A stretch of 56,753 bases of DNA from Ruminococcus sp. (GTDB taxonomy: Bacteria > Bacillota > Clostridia > Oscillospirales > Acutalibacteraceae), in assembly GCA_022510955.1 (NCBI GenBank), contig JAFLSM010000010.1:1-56753 (forward strand). Direction: 5' to 3'. The stretch's first letter is position 1. The number at the start of each line of letters is the position of its first letter. This document shows, in pieces, positions 11,339-21,054 of the stretch. Below the pieces are notes generated by a model that did not search any database, had not been told where the DNA came from, and saw nothing but the letters and a program-made list of their open reading frames with translations. Both the position numbers and the translations under genes were made by a program.

Positions 11339-11737
11339 TTACAAACTATAGTTTAAGAAATCCTTATAATCTCTGATATAATCATTTTCATCATAGTACT
11401 CTGAAGCGGCAACACACAAAACAGAATTATCCTTATGCCAAACCATTTCACGCCAAAGAAAGTGTTCTACCACAAGTCCTTTACTCGGATCATTTAGCAT
11501 AACTGACACTCTTTCTTTACCGTTATCAAGTATTATTTCAATTTCACCATATGGGCAAAAAAGAATTTGCTTCAGCTTTTTATGTGCATGTCCACCTCTT
11601 TCAGAACCATTTGGAGCACCATGAATATAGTATATTCTTTTTATATCAAAAGGAATGTCTTTATTACACTCAAAGAAAGACAGCTTACCTGCATATCCTG
11701 AATCTATGGTTTTAATTTCTACAATTCTAACATTCAT
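11339..11737 (-). CDS. dTDP-4-oxo-6-deoxyhexose 3,4-ketoisomerase (FdtA/QdtA, WxcM-like cupin)
   Basis: RIYYIHGAPNGSERGGHAHKKLKQ cupin motif; start ATG at 11737 with AGAGGG RBS gives ~132 aa, the usual family size. Confidence 0.88.
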   Translation of the reverse strand: MNVRIVEIKTIDSGYAGKLSFFECNKDIPFDIKRIYYIHGAPNGSERGGHAHKKLKQILFCPYGEIEIILDNGKERVSVMLNDPSKGLVVEHFLWREMVWHKDNSVLCVAASEYYDENDYIRDYKDFLNYSL

Positions 11738-11811
11738 ATTTAATCCCTCTGTATATTTTTTGATCTTTTCTTCACTATAAGTGGTGGAAAGACCGCCTAT
11801 TAATTCATTTC

Positions 11812-12852
11812 TCATTTCCCCTCTAAATCTGCAAATCTTTTTCTTTTGCTGTAAATTAACAAATTTAGAAGATGAATCATAAAATATGGCGCCCCCAAAC
11901 GGCGGTATCTAAGATCGGTACAGTACATCTTTGTCAGTTTATACGCCCCCACAATTCGTCCGCTTTTTACTGCTTCGATTTCTATATTTCCAATATCTGA
12001 AATACGCCGTGCTGTACGATAAGCTGATTCATACTGTTCGTTATTTGGCAATGTATCCAGGTAATTTATAACTGCATCAGAAAACTTAACCAATTGACCA
12101 CTATCTTTACTGGCAGTTCTAATTTTATTAGCTACTTTCCTTACTCTTTTATGCAATTTCATTCCCACAGAGTTGCTAGCGCTATCATGCATTCGATGAC
12201 TAGTCAATATTTCGTTTAAATAATAACATTTATCATCTGCCACCGCACAAAACTGCAACCATTGATCTTCTGCACTATCGACCGGAATAGGCATACACTT
12301 TTTGACTAATTCAGAAGAAATACAGATTGCCGTTCCGGAAATGAGTGGAGAAGAGATTGCAGCTTCTAAGAATTGATTTCGCTCTGCTTTTTCACATCGT
12401 TCTATATTGTCAGATAAATTTCTAAATATAGAATATGCTGTTCTATTTTTTATCGGTATATCATTTGAATCAACTAAATTGAGTTCGTGACATATCATCT
12501 CAGCATTAGGATAGCGTAAAAAAGAACTTATTACATGTTCAACTTTTTCAGGCAACCAAATATCATCTTGTCCGCATATAAAAATGTAATCACCGGTTGT
12601 ATGTGTAATAGCCCATTCAAAATTGCCACCAATCCCGTGCCGCGGGTTGTCAGTAATGACAATTATCTGATGCCCCCCCGCTTTTTGTGCTTTTTCAACA
12701 ATTTCCAATGTTGTATCTTTTGAGCCGTCATCACTGATAACGATTTCATCGGGAACAACAGTTTGAGTTAAAATACTGTTTAATTGTTTTTCAATAAAAG
12801 TGGCTCCGTTATATGTTGCCATTGCAACACTTATTTTTTTACCATGATACAC
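11812..12852 (-). CDS. Glycosyltransferase family 2
   Basis: ISVAMATYNGATFIEKQLNSIL...ISDDGSKDTT...GQDDIWL; likely GTG start at 12852 (RBS AAGGAAG) removes the overlap with the upstream gene. Confidence 0.87.
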   Translation of the reverse strand: MYHGKKISVAMATYNGATFIEKQLNSILTQTVVPDEIVISDDGSKDTTLEIVEKAQKAGGHQIIVITDNPRHGIGGNFEWAITHTTGDYIFICGQDDIWLPEKVEHVISSFLRYPNAEMICHELNLVDSNDIPIKNRTAYSIFRNLSDNIERCEKAERNQFLEAAISSPLISGTAICISSELVKKCMPIPVDSAEDQWLQFCAVADDKCYYLNEILTSHRMHDSASNSVGMKLHKRVRKVANKIRTASKDSGQLVKFSDAVINYLDTLPNNEQYESAYRTARRISDIGNIEIEAVKSGRIVGAYKLTKMYCTDLRYRRLGAPYFMIHLLNLLIYSKRKRFADLEGK

Positions 12853-12865
12853 AATATTACTTCCT

Positions 12866-13879
12866 TTATATTCTGTCCCCGCACTCGGACAACATATAAC
12901 CATAATTTGTCATTTTTCCGATTGCGGTTTTCTCTGTTTTCTTTCCAAATTTCCATGATAGCTTATACAGAAATGTATTGCCCTCAGTAAATTTCTTAAA
13001 TTCTTTTTCATCATAAGGATTACTCAATTCATTTACCAGTTCATTTCTCTGTAGGTTATTACTTTGCGGTAAACTGTCGATAACTTCTTTAACACACGGA
13101 ATAACTTGATAAGCAATTTCCACAATATAATCTATCATAAGATAATCCACTGCTTTGTCACAATTCTTCCAATACTCGTGCAAGCAATCTCTTGCAAATG
13201 AAAACAGAGGAAAGTCTTTATTTCCTGCCATAAGATAGCTAACCCATCTTGACCTTGACATAGAAACCTTTCTATTAGTCACTGCCCTGCAAGTATAAAA
13301 TTGAGTCATTAAAAAATCATCTGTTACATCCTGTGACCACCAAACGGTAGCACCTGTAAAAAATCCGCCTTCAGCAGCTAATATAGATACTAACATTAAA
13401 TCACAAATATGCTGTAATGCAATCTTGCCCTCTTTGTGTTTTTTTAAGATATAATCGGGAATTTCAAAATAATCTCTGTAATTATCTTTTGTTAATGTAA
13501 TGACATCATGACCGGTATGCCGTCTGGCACTATCAATACACATTTTAAACAATTTATCCGCATGTTCTTCTCCCTGCCACCACATACTCCAGACTTTAAC
13601 TTCTTTATTCGGCTCATAAAGATTCTTAGGCTCAGACATATTTCGATAGCGTTCAATAGTATCAGGACATTTATGTTTTATGTAATCCAATACCCAATTA
13701 TGCTTTCTCATCGCAAGTCGATCAATCTCTTCGTTCGACTTGCGCATCAATAAAGCAAAATCAAGGTCGCTGCAAAATTTTGCATACTCTTTAGATATCT
13801 TACAGTTATCCTTATACTCCGCTCTGTTTTTCTTAAACCAACGCCAATATTTATTCAAATGCTTTATATTAAATCCCAT
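12866..13879 (-). CDS. Capsular polysaccharide synthesis-type glycosyltransferase (Caps_synth/GT32-like)
   Basis: VWSMWWQGEEHADKLFKMCIDSARRHTGHDVITLTKDNYRDYFEIPDYI...ISDLMLVSILAAEGGFF-type layout (sequence reads ICDLMLVSILAAEGGFFTGATVW); start 13879 with AGGGG RBS. Confidence 0.8.
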   Translation of the reverse strand: MGFNIKHLNKYWRWFKKNRAEYKDNCKISKEYAKFCSDLDFALLMRKSNEEIDRLAMRKHNWVLDYIKHKCPDTIERYRNMSEPKNLYEPNKEVKVWSMWWQGEEHADKLFKMCIDSARRHTGHDVITLTKDNYRDYFEIPDYILKKHKEGKIALQHICDLMLVSILAAEGGFFTGATVWWSQDVTDDFLMTQFYTCRAVTNRKVSMSRSRWVSYLMAGNKDFPLFSFARDCLHEYWKNCDKAVDYLMIDYIVEIAYQVIPCVKEVIDSLPQSNNLQRNELVNELSNPYDEKEFKKFTEGNTFLYKLSWKFGKKTEKTAIGKMTNYGYMLSECGDRI

Positions 13880-13913
13880 TTCATCTTCCCCTATATCAGA
13901 ATTTTTAAGTATT

Positions 13914-14735
13914 TTATTCTTTCCAATATACTTCATGTTTATGATTTGGTAAAATCTTAGGCAAATTATGATAACATTCAGGCTTTGTTACATGATCGCC
14001 GTAAAAAATTTCCATATGAGGCTTATACCCGGATGGCGCCGGGACTTGATGTCCCTCAAATTCCATAGTAAACCCCGGTTCAAGCCATTTCTTATCAAAT
14101 CGCTCCTTAGTAGCATCACCTTCGATTAAAAGTCCGACATATCTTGAAGAATCATAGTCATATTTCTTTGCAAGTGCAGTTAACTTCTGATATAGTTTCC
14201 ATGGTGAATAGATATTATTGTAAATAAGGCCTTTAACTCTTGATATAGCCGATTTCGATTCTTTCATTGCCCGAAAGTCATCTAACGAAAGGTGAAACAA
14301 CGAATTTAGTCGTTGCAACTTTTGTATATGCTTTTCGCACTCAATCTTATTTTCAGGATGTCCATCCATAGGAAACACGTCAAGATATACACCGGTTGTT
14401 TTAACTGAATTACCATCCTGCTCCTTCAATATTGTTCGGTCATCTATAAATTTAAGCATTGTATACTCACAATGTTCGGCAGAGGGTGCGTCTAATCGGA
14501 TATATTCCGGAAATTCTGTCTGCAAGGTCATTAATTTTTCATAATCAGGTCGGGGCATCTTTAAATCAATGTCATCATCCCAGGGAATGAATCCCTCGTA
14601 ACACATTGCTCCTAATAGCGTACCGCCATCGATATAGTACCTAAGAGAATGCTTTTTACAAACTCTGTCTAACTCAAGAAGAAGTTGTAATTCAATTTGC
14701 TGCATCTCTTTTAAATCTATTATTCTCATATACAT
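13914..14735 (-). CDS. LicD family phosphotransferase
   Basis: RYYIDGGTLLGAMCYEGFIPWDDDIDLKMPRPDYEKL. Confidence 0.92.
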   Translation of the reverse strand: MYMRIIDLKEMQQIELQLLLELDRVCKKHSLRYYIDGGTLLGAMCYEGFIPWDDDIDLKMPRPDYEKLMTLQTEFPEYIRLDAPSAEHCEYTMLKFIDDRTILKEQDGNSVKTTGVYLDVFPMDGHPENKIECEKHIQKLQRLNSLFHLSLDDFRAMKESKSAISRVKGLIYNNIYSPWKLYQKLTALAKKYDYDSSRYVGLLIEGDATKERFDKKWLEPGFTMEFEGHQVPAPSGYKPHMEIFYGDHVTKPECYHNLPKILPNHKHEVYWKE

Positions 14736-14751
14736 TTCTCCAACTGACAGC

Positions 14752-15822
14752 TTATCTTCGCAAACCTGTTTTTCTAAGTAGTTGTTTTAAAATCTTTTTT
14801 ATATTATAAATTAACCTTTTATTTTTGTATTTAAAATTAATTTGTCGGAACTCTCCATTATCAATCTGTCTAATAAGTAAGGATTCTTTTTCTTTCAAAT
14901 TAGCTCCCGATGCCAATATTTTTCTAAAATTATATTCATCACAATATTTGTTCAAACTTTCCTGCAACTCACTAACAGAATACTTTTTAATCATCAAATT
15001 CTGCATTAGAAATTGCAAATAAAGATTTGCAGATACATCAAGTAACTGAGAAGATATTAACTGACATTTCTGTGTATCCTTAATACTATTAACTGTGGTC
15101 AACAAATGCTTTAAATTATCTTTTACATTTACCAAATCAAATACTCTATGATTAATATGCATATCATTTAAATTATTACGATAATGGTACAGCACTTTAT
15201 CCAAACAGATTACAGACTCAACACACATCAAGTAACGAAGTACAAAATCATAATCTTCATATAATGTCATACCTTCATTAAAAAACAAACCGTGGCGTTT
15301 AATTTTCTCGGCTATAAACACTTTATTCCAAACACCGGATAAAGCATTATCATAAAAAAAGCTTTTATATTCTAAAAACACTTTATCTACGGCGTAACTT
15401 CCGCAATGAGCACAACTTAACTTATCAGAATATTCAAGTTTGTCATTTCTATAATAATCAAACGAAACACCGAAAATTATCATTGACGGCTCATCTGTAT
15501 TCTGTAATCTATTTATATTTTCCAAATAATTTTCATCAACTGTATCATCAGCATCAATAAACAGAATATATTTTCCCTTTGCCTCTTGAATGCCCCTATT
15601 CCTTGCGCTGGATACACCGTTGTTTTTCTTATGAACAGTTTTTACCTGTTCATATTGTTCTGCTAACTTATCAGCAATCTCCCCGCTTCTGTCTTTTGAA
15701 CCGTCATCAACCAAAATAATCTCATAATTATGACTTCCTTTTTGGTTCAATACGCTTTGTACACACGCATTTAAATATTTTTCACACCCATATACGGGAA
15801 TAATTATGCTGTATTTTATCAT
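14752..15822 (-). CDS. Glycosyltransferase family 2
   Basis: YSIIIPVYGCEKYLNACVQSVLNQ...LVDDGSKDRSG...FIDADDTVDE. Confidence 0.9.
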   Translation of the reverse strand: MIKYSIIIPVYGCEKYLNACVQSVLNQKGSHNYEIILVDDGSKDRSGEIADKLAEQYEQVKTVHKKNNGVSSARNRGIQEAKGKYILFIDADDTVDENYLENINRLQNTDEPSMIIFGVSFDYYRNDKLEYSDKLSCAHCGSYAVDKVFLEYKSFFYDNALSGVWNKVFIAEKIKRHGLFFNEGMTLYEDYDFVLRYLMCVESVICLDKVLYHYRNNLNDMHINHRVFDLVNVKDNLKHLLTTVNSIKDTQKCQLISSQLLDVSANLYLQFLMQNLMIKKYSVSELQESLNKYCDEYNFRKILASGANLKEKESLLIRQIDNGEFRQINFKYKNKRLIYNIKKILKQLLRKTGLRR

Positions 15823-15837
15823 AGAGCACCTTACCTA

Positions 15838-16959
15838 TCAACTTCCATACAATGAGTACGGATCTATTTCCCAGAAAAATTTATAATCTTGTAAGATTAT
15901 TTGAGAAGCATCAATCGTCGAATCATAAAACCATAAAGCAAATACTGTGATGGCAACAGAAAGAAACAAATAGACAGATTGATCGTGGCATTTTACCTTA
16001 TAAGCAGGACTGCTATTCATCTCCAGTTGATGTTGTCCGCTTTCTAACATCATCGGCATAAATAACACTATGAACTGATAATAATAATCTGCTAATCTTG
16101 TGAATCCATTATCATAAATTGAAAAATACTGAATTACTACAGCAACCATCATTAAATTAAACACTTTACAATAAGTTCTGTCACCTTCTCTTGGCGGTCT
16201 TAAAAATGCTCCCAAAGCAATTATTAAAATCATCATTAGTGCTCGTCCGCCGATTGTTTTTGACTCTGTAAATGACTGTTCTCCATCATAATACGATTCT
16301 CCAAGCCAGGAAACAATCTGATCTTTAAATATGAAAACACATATTACCGTTACGATAAATATAATAAAATATGTTTTGTCAATTTTCTTTTTGGCAATCG
16401 GATAAGCCGCAATAAATATTATTGCAGGTGCATGGAATATAGCGGCAATAACCGTGAAAACGACAAATTTTTTGGGTTTATCTTCAAAAATTCCAATAGC
16501 CGCAAACATAAGAAAACCCATTGCAATCGTTTGCTTCAAACCGCTAAAGGTAAACAAGTAAAAACCCATAGCAATATACATTAGATAACTCCAATATGGA
16601 GCAGGTGAATACCGATAAATTACAATACCTAAAGCAATTGCAGAAAATGCAGCTATCATGAATATACAAACATCATAAGATAATCCCACTGATCCAATTA
16701 ATCGAAAGAACAACCGAATACCAATATTGGCTCTGTCATCAAATACAAAACTATACCAGTCGTCTCCATTACAATTTCTATACAAGGTAAAATACTTTAT
16801 AAGATCTCCCATCCACCATGCACGAAGTCCGCTGAAGCATGCCATTATAGTCGTAATAACAGAAACACAAACTTTACGATCTTTCTTATTTTCATTTGAA
16901 CGAAAAAATAAAAGCGTAATTGCCATTATAACAATAAGTATAGCCATATGCTTATCCAC
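15838..16959 (-). CDS. EpsG/Wzy-like polysaccharide polymerase (multipass membrane protein)
   Basis: EpsG-family layout; FSGLRAWWMGDLIKYFTLY, FSGLKQTIAMGFLMFA, many TM segments. Confidence 0.8.
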   Translation of the reverse strand: MDKHMAILIVIMAITLLFFRSNENKKDRKVCVSVITTIMACFSGLRAWWMGDLIKYFTLYRNCNGDDWYSFVFDDRANIGIRLFFRLIGSVGLSYDVCIFMIAAFSAIALGIVIYRYSPAPYWSYLMYIAMGFYLFTFSGLKQTIAMGFLMFAAIGIFEDKPKKFVVFTVIAAIFHAPAIIFIAAYPIAKKKIDKTYFIIFIVTVICVFIFKDQIVSWLGESYYDGEQSFTESKTIGGRALMMILIIALGAFLRPPREGDRTYCKVFNLMMVAVVIQYFSIYDNGFTRLADYYYQFIVLFMPMMLESGQHQLEMNSSPAYKVKCHDQSVYLFLSVAITVFALWFYDSTIDASQIILQDYKFFWEIDPYSLYGS

Positions 16960-16976
16960 CTATTTGTCCCCTTCCA

Positions 16977-18152
16977 CTAACCGCTGATCAAATCATAAAA
17001 CATATCTCGCGCTCTATAACTACGATTTGGTGCATTTGACGCATTTTCTTCCAATTTTTTTCTTAATGTCTTATCTTTAATCAATAACTCAATTCCATCT
17101 GCGATTTTTTCCGGGTCGATTTCTGTAATCAGCCCCGTAACTCTGTCCGTAATCTGATCAGCAACTGACTGGTATGATGTAACTACTATTGCCTTGCCAA
17201 GGATTTTTGCCTCATCCAATACAATGGATTTTCCTTCCCATCGTGACGGCTGAACAATTATGTCAGCTTTCTTCATATAAGGATATGGGTTTTCTCTCAA
17301 TCCTTCCAAAATAAAATAGTCTTCTATTTGCTGTTCTTTTATATACTGTTCAATTTCATCCTTCATAATTCCTTTGCCGTAAATATGCCAGCAAAACGGA
17401 ATTTTACGATCTGCAAGGGCTTTAGCAGTACGAGCTGCAATATCCATTCCCTTTTGATAATCCAAACGCCCTACGGAAACCAGATGAATTGTGTCAGAAC
17501 AATCCCATAAATCTGTAGTTTCATCTTCAGCCTTTTTTCGCACCTCATCTGTAAGAACTATGTTTTCCAACACATGAATTTTTGACTCTGTCTGAGGAAC
17601 AGCACCGACAAATGCATCTTTGCAAATATCAGAAATAGTAACCAATTCATCAAATCGATTATAATATTCTACTTCTTCTGAGGATAACTTTCTTCCGGTA
17701 AAATCAATATGTATCCAACCGATTTTTTTGTTTGCCTTGACCTTGTCTAGCACAAAATAATCAGGGAATCCTTCCAGATATCCAACTGCAACATCATAGT
17801 CTTTCTGTAACGCAGGAATATACTTCTTAATTTTATTCCAGTTAAATTTTGGTGAATGACTGAACCTCTGAATTAAAGTAATCCACACTCGTGCAACTGC
17901 AGCACCTATATGTCCACCTTTTATAACATCTTTCAAGTATTTGCGCAATTCCAGCGTCATTCCACGTGTAACAGTATCTGCTTCAATAATATTGACCCAA
18001 TTTGGAACCTCCGGCTGCAAAACCCCTCCTGTTTCAAATAAGAAAAGGTCAACATTTACCCTATTGGGATCAAGCGACTTTAGCAAAGATATAAGGCTTT
18101 TTTCAGCACCACCCATGCGGAGTGTATCTATAACAAATAATACATTTTTCAT
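16977..18152 (-). CDS. Glycosyltransferase family 4
   Basis: MGGAEKSLISLLKSL...VSVGRLDYQKGMDI...QPSRWEGKSIVLDEAKILGKAIVVT. Confidence 0.92.
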   Translation of the reverse strand: MKNVLFVIDTLRMGGAEKSLISLLKSLDPNRVNVDLFLFETGGVLQPEVPNWVNIIEADTVTRGMTLELRKYLKDVIKGGHIGAAVARVWITLIQRFSHSPKFNWNKIKKYIPALQKDYDVAVGYLEGFPDYFVLDKVKANKKIGWIHIDFTGRKLSSEEVEYYNRFDELVTISDICKDAFVGAVPQTESKIHVLENIVLTDEVRKKAEDETTDLWDCSDTIHLVSVGRLDYQKGMDIAARTAKALADRKIPFCWHIYGKGIMKDEIEQYIKEQQIEDYFILEGLRENPYPYMKKADIIVQPSRWEGKSIVLDEAKILGKAIVVTSYQSVADQITDRVTGLITEIDPEKIADGIELLIKDKTLRKKLEENASNAPNRSYRARDMFYDLISG

Positions 18153-18162
18153 ATCATATTTC

Positions 18163-19161
18163 CTATCTTTTCTTTAAATATCTGTATTCCAGTATATATT
18201 CAATAATTTTTATGAACTCCATCTTAATTGGCAAAGAAATAAATCTGGTTCTTAAATCAAAACAGTATTTTTCTTCATTCATCTTATACTCCATACATAC
18301 TTTTTTCTTAGCTTCTCGTGACTCTAACTTAGATAATTTTAGCTTTTGAATTTCTCCAATTACGGTATATGCACTCCGATAAAATGAAAAACCTACTGCA
18401 TAGAAATATAGTCTTTTATATCTTTCCGAAATAATAGATTGTTTTACTGATTCTATCATCAATTCATGTTCTAATAAAACACTTTCAGATAAATTCTCCC
18501 TTATTTTTCGAGATAATGAATTCTGATTTTCTGTTGATGATATATATATACAGGCATTAATACTTTTTACATTTTTAACAGCCGTGATATATCGCACCAT
18601 AAAAACTTTATCCTCGCCTATGTGCAACTGTTCCGGAAATACAATACCATTTTCTTTAATCAGCGCTCTTTTATATACTTTATTACAAACCAAATTAAGT
18701 CTTTGCTTTCTCAACTCTTTACACAAAAATGATTCTACCTTATCCAAATCTGTGAATGAATAGGGAAAATATTTACCAAATTTATAATTTTGTCCATCAA
18801 AAATTTTTATTCCATATATCAACAAATCGTAATCATCAATCAATTCTGATGATAAACAATTAAAATAATCATCTGAAACAAAATCGTCGCTGTCTACAAA
18901 GCAAATATATTCTCCCACAGCATAATCCAATCCCATATTTCTTGCTGAGGAAACACCGCCATTCTCTTTTTTATAATACTTAACCCTTTTATCGTTATTT
19001 GCAATTCCCCTGCAAATTTCCGCCGTACTATCCGTCGAACCATCGTCTATAATTAAAACTTCAATATCACTTCTTTTTGTTTGCAATAAACTATTTAAAC
19101 ATCTTCTTATTGTATTTTCAGCATTATATGCCGGAATAATTACCGAAAATTTAATTTCCAA
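18163..19161 (-). CDS. Glycosyltransferase family 2
   Basis: FSVIIPAYNAENTIRRCLNSLL...IIDDGSTDSTAEI...FVDSDDFVSDDY. Confidence 0.9.
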   Translation of the reverse strand: MEIKFSVIIPAYNAENTIRRCLNSLLQTKRSDIEVLIIDDGSTDSTAEICRGIANNDKRVKYYKKENGGVSSARNMGLDYAVGEYICFVDSDDFVSDDYFNCLSSELIDDYDLLIYGIKIFDGQNYKFGKYFPYSFTDLDKVESFLCKELRKQRLNLVCNKVYKRALIKENGIVFPEQLHIGEDKVFMVRYITAVKNVKSINACIYISSTENQNSLSRKIRENLSESVLLEHELMIESVKQSIISERYKRLYFYAVGFSFYRSAYTVIGEIQKLKLSKLESREAKKKVCMEYKMNEEKYCFDLRTRFISLPIKMEFIKIIEYILEYRYLKKR

Positions 19162-19217
19162 ATTTATTCACCTGCCTCCTAATCATACCTTGCCATGCAT
19201 AATAAATTAAGTAGTGG

Positions 19218-20117
19218 TTATTTTAGTTTTTCTACCAATTCACTCAATCCAATTTTTCTTAAAAAAGCACCTGCGTTATGTTTTAAATCAAAATTCAAAT
19301 CCTTTGGCATATATTTAATTTTTGTGAAAAGATAATTTAATCTTGATTTTTTATTGTTAAAATTAAGACTATTCAAATAATTATAAAGGAAAAGATTCGT
19401 TCGCGGAGAAGAGAAATGTATTATCTTAGCTTTACTTAATTCTTGCCCCTCATATACATTTCCACGATAATCAGTTGTAACTTTATCCTTACAAGCAGGC
19501 AAAATAATCATTTCATATGCCACATCGCACGGAGCACATTCATTTAATACCATTGACATAGCCATAAGCGGCTCGTCAGTAGGCTGATTAAAATACTTAA
19601 AATCAAATGTCGAATATTCGTCAATCAATTCAATAGCCTTATCAAAAACTCTTGAAGCCCTTTTACTCTTTTTAAAACAGTAAATTCCGCCGTTCATAGA
19701 TATCAAATAATGAATTTGAGATTTATATTTGCCGCTTCCTTCATATGTAAACCAACCTTTTTGTGAATCCAACGGCAATTTACATCCAAATGCAGATACA
19801 TCATCTTCATTTTCAAAAGTATTCCAAAGATCATCGATTGAATCAAGAATTAAAATATCTGTTTCAATAAAAATAGATTTTTCGTAAGGAGAATATCTCA
19901 TTAATAATTTGTCAATTGTAGATTTTCTTACATCCTTATCCTGTACAATAATAACCTCATCGAAGATAGATGAATATTCCGTTTCCTTATCACATATCAA
20001 AGCAAAAGGATACTCACCTTTTCCCCTCTGCTTATATGACAAGCACAAATTATAAGCCAATTTATAATATTTTTCACTGCCTGTGGCTACTGTTACAAAT
20101 CCCCTGGATTCGCTCAT
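19218..20117 (-). CDS. Putative nucleotide-diphospho-sugar transferase (GT8-like, unclassified)
   Basis: KYYKLAYNLCLSYKQRGKG...SIFIETDILILDSIDDLW...MNGGIYCFKKS. Confidence 0.6.
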   Translation of the reverse strand: MSESRGFVTVATGSEKYYKLAYNLCLSYKQRGKGEYPFALICDKETEYSSIFDEVIIVQDKDVRKSTIDKLLMRYSPYEKSIFIETDILILDSIDDLWNTFENEDDVSAFGCKLPLDSQKGWFTYEGSGKYKSQIHYLISMNGGIYCFKKSKRASRVFDKAIELIDEYSTFDFKYFNQPTDEPLMAMSMVLNECAPCDVAYEMIILPACKDKVTTDYRGNVYEGQELSKAKIIHFSSPRTNLFLYNYLNSLNFNNKKSRLNYLFTKIKYMPKDLNFDLKHNAGAFLRKIGLSELVEKLK

Positions 20118-20262
20118 ATATCTTTTCTCCTATTATATTATATATATCTTCACAAATTATTTAATCACTTTCATATAATTAATAGATATGCTCAAGTTTA
20201 AAAGATAAAATCTTCTTAATATCCGTATAGTTTAAAATTATTAAAAAAGTTATTATTGTTGC

Positions 20263-21054
20263 TTACATAATACTTCTATGTAACACTTTTGTAGTGCACA
20301 CATCTAATAATCCTTCACTTTGTTTCTGAGCAAGATATTGGCATATCGCTTCAAATTTTTCCTTTTCCCACGACCAATTATCATCTGTTGATGTATCTTC
20401 CACTATACTATGGAACATCAATGTAAGTGCTCCTCCTCGCTTTATGCACTTATTAATAATTGCCTCAACCTGTAATACAGTAATATCCTTTAAAATCGGA
20501 ACACTATAAATAACTCTATCATTAGAATTGTCCATTACTGTATCTGCATAGGCAATTGCATATAAAAAAGGAAGATGAATCACTCTTGATACCTTTCTGC
20601 AAAAAATCCTTATCTTCTTCTTAGTAGAAATTCTCAAGCTTGTCCTCATATACAAAATATCCTGATTAAACAAGTTGTGCTTTGAATTTATAAATTCTTG
20701 AATATCAAAACCTGATCCCGGACTTGCAAAACCAAACTTTGAATCATAAGGTAAATCAAACCACTCTATTAATTTTTTTCTTCCCGCAGATATATCTTTT
20801 TCTGTATTCAAGTGTTGATCTCCATGCAATGCAATCTCAACTAATGGATTATTAAACAATTCAATGACATTTTCTTTTGTCATAGCCAATTTATCTGAGG
20901 GTAACTTTTCTTGCGGACATGATCTATCAACATACCCCGTTGTAATATTTAGCGTTACCGGCAAATTCATCGGTATTGTAACATTCTTTATAATATCATA
21001 ATTGTCTGCCCGACCGTCATCAAATGACAAGCTAACTAAAGCCTTTTTTTTCAT
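20263..21054 (-). CDS. Polysaccharide deacetylase family protein
   Basis: VSLSFDDGRADNYDII (NodB-like motif), HGDQHLN. Confidence 0.82.
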   Translation of the reverse strand: MKKKALVSLSFDDGRADNYDIIKNVTIPMNLPVTLNITTGYVDRSCPQEKLPSDKLAMTKENVIELFNNPLVEIALHGDQHLNTEKDISAGRKKLIEWFDLPYDSKFGFASPGSGFDIQEFINSKHNLFNQDILYMRTSLRISTKKKIRIFCRKVSRVIHLPFLYAIAYADTVMDNSNDRVIYSVPILKDITVLQVEAIINKCIKRGGALTLMFHSIVEDTSTDDNWSWEKEKFEAICQYLAQKQSEGLLDVCTTKVLHRSIM

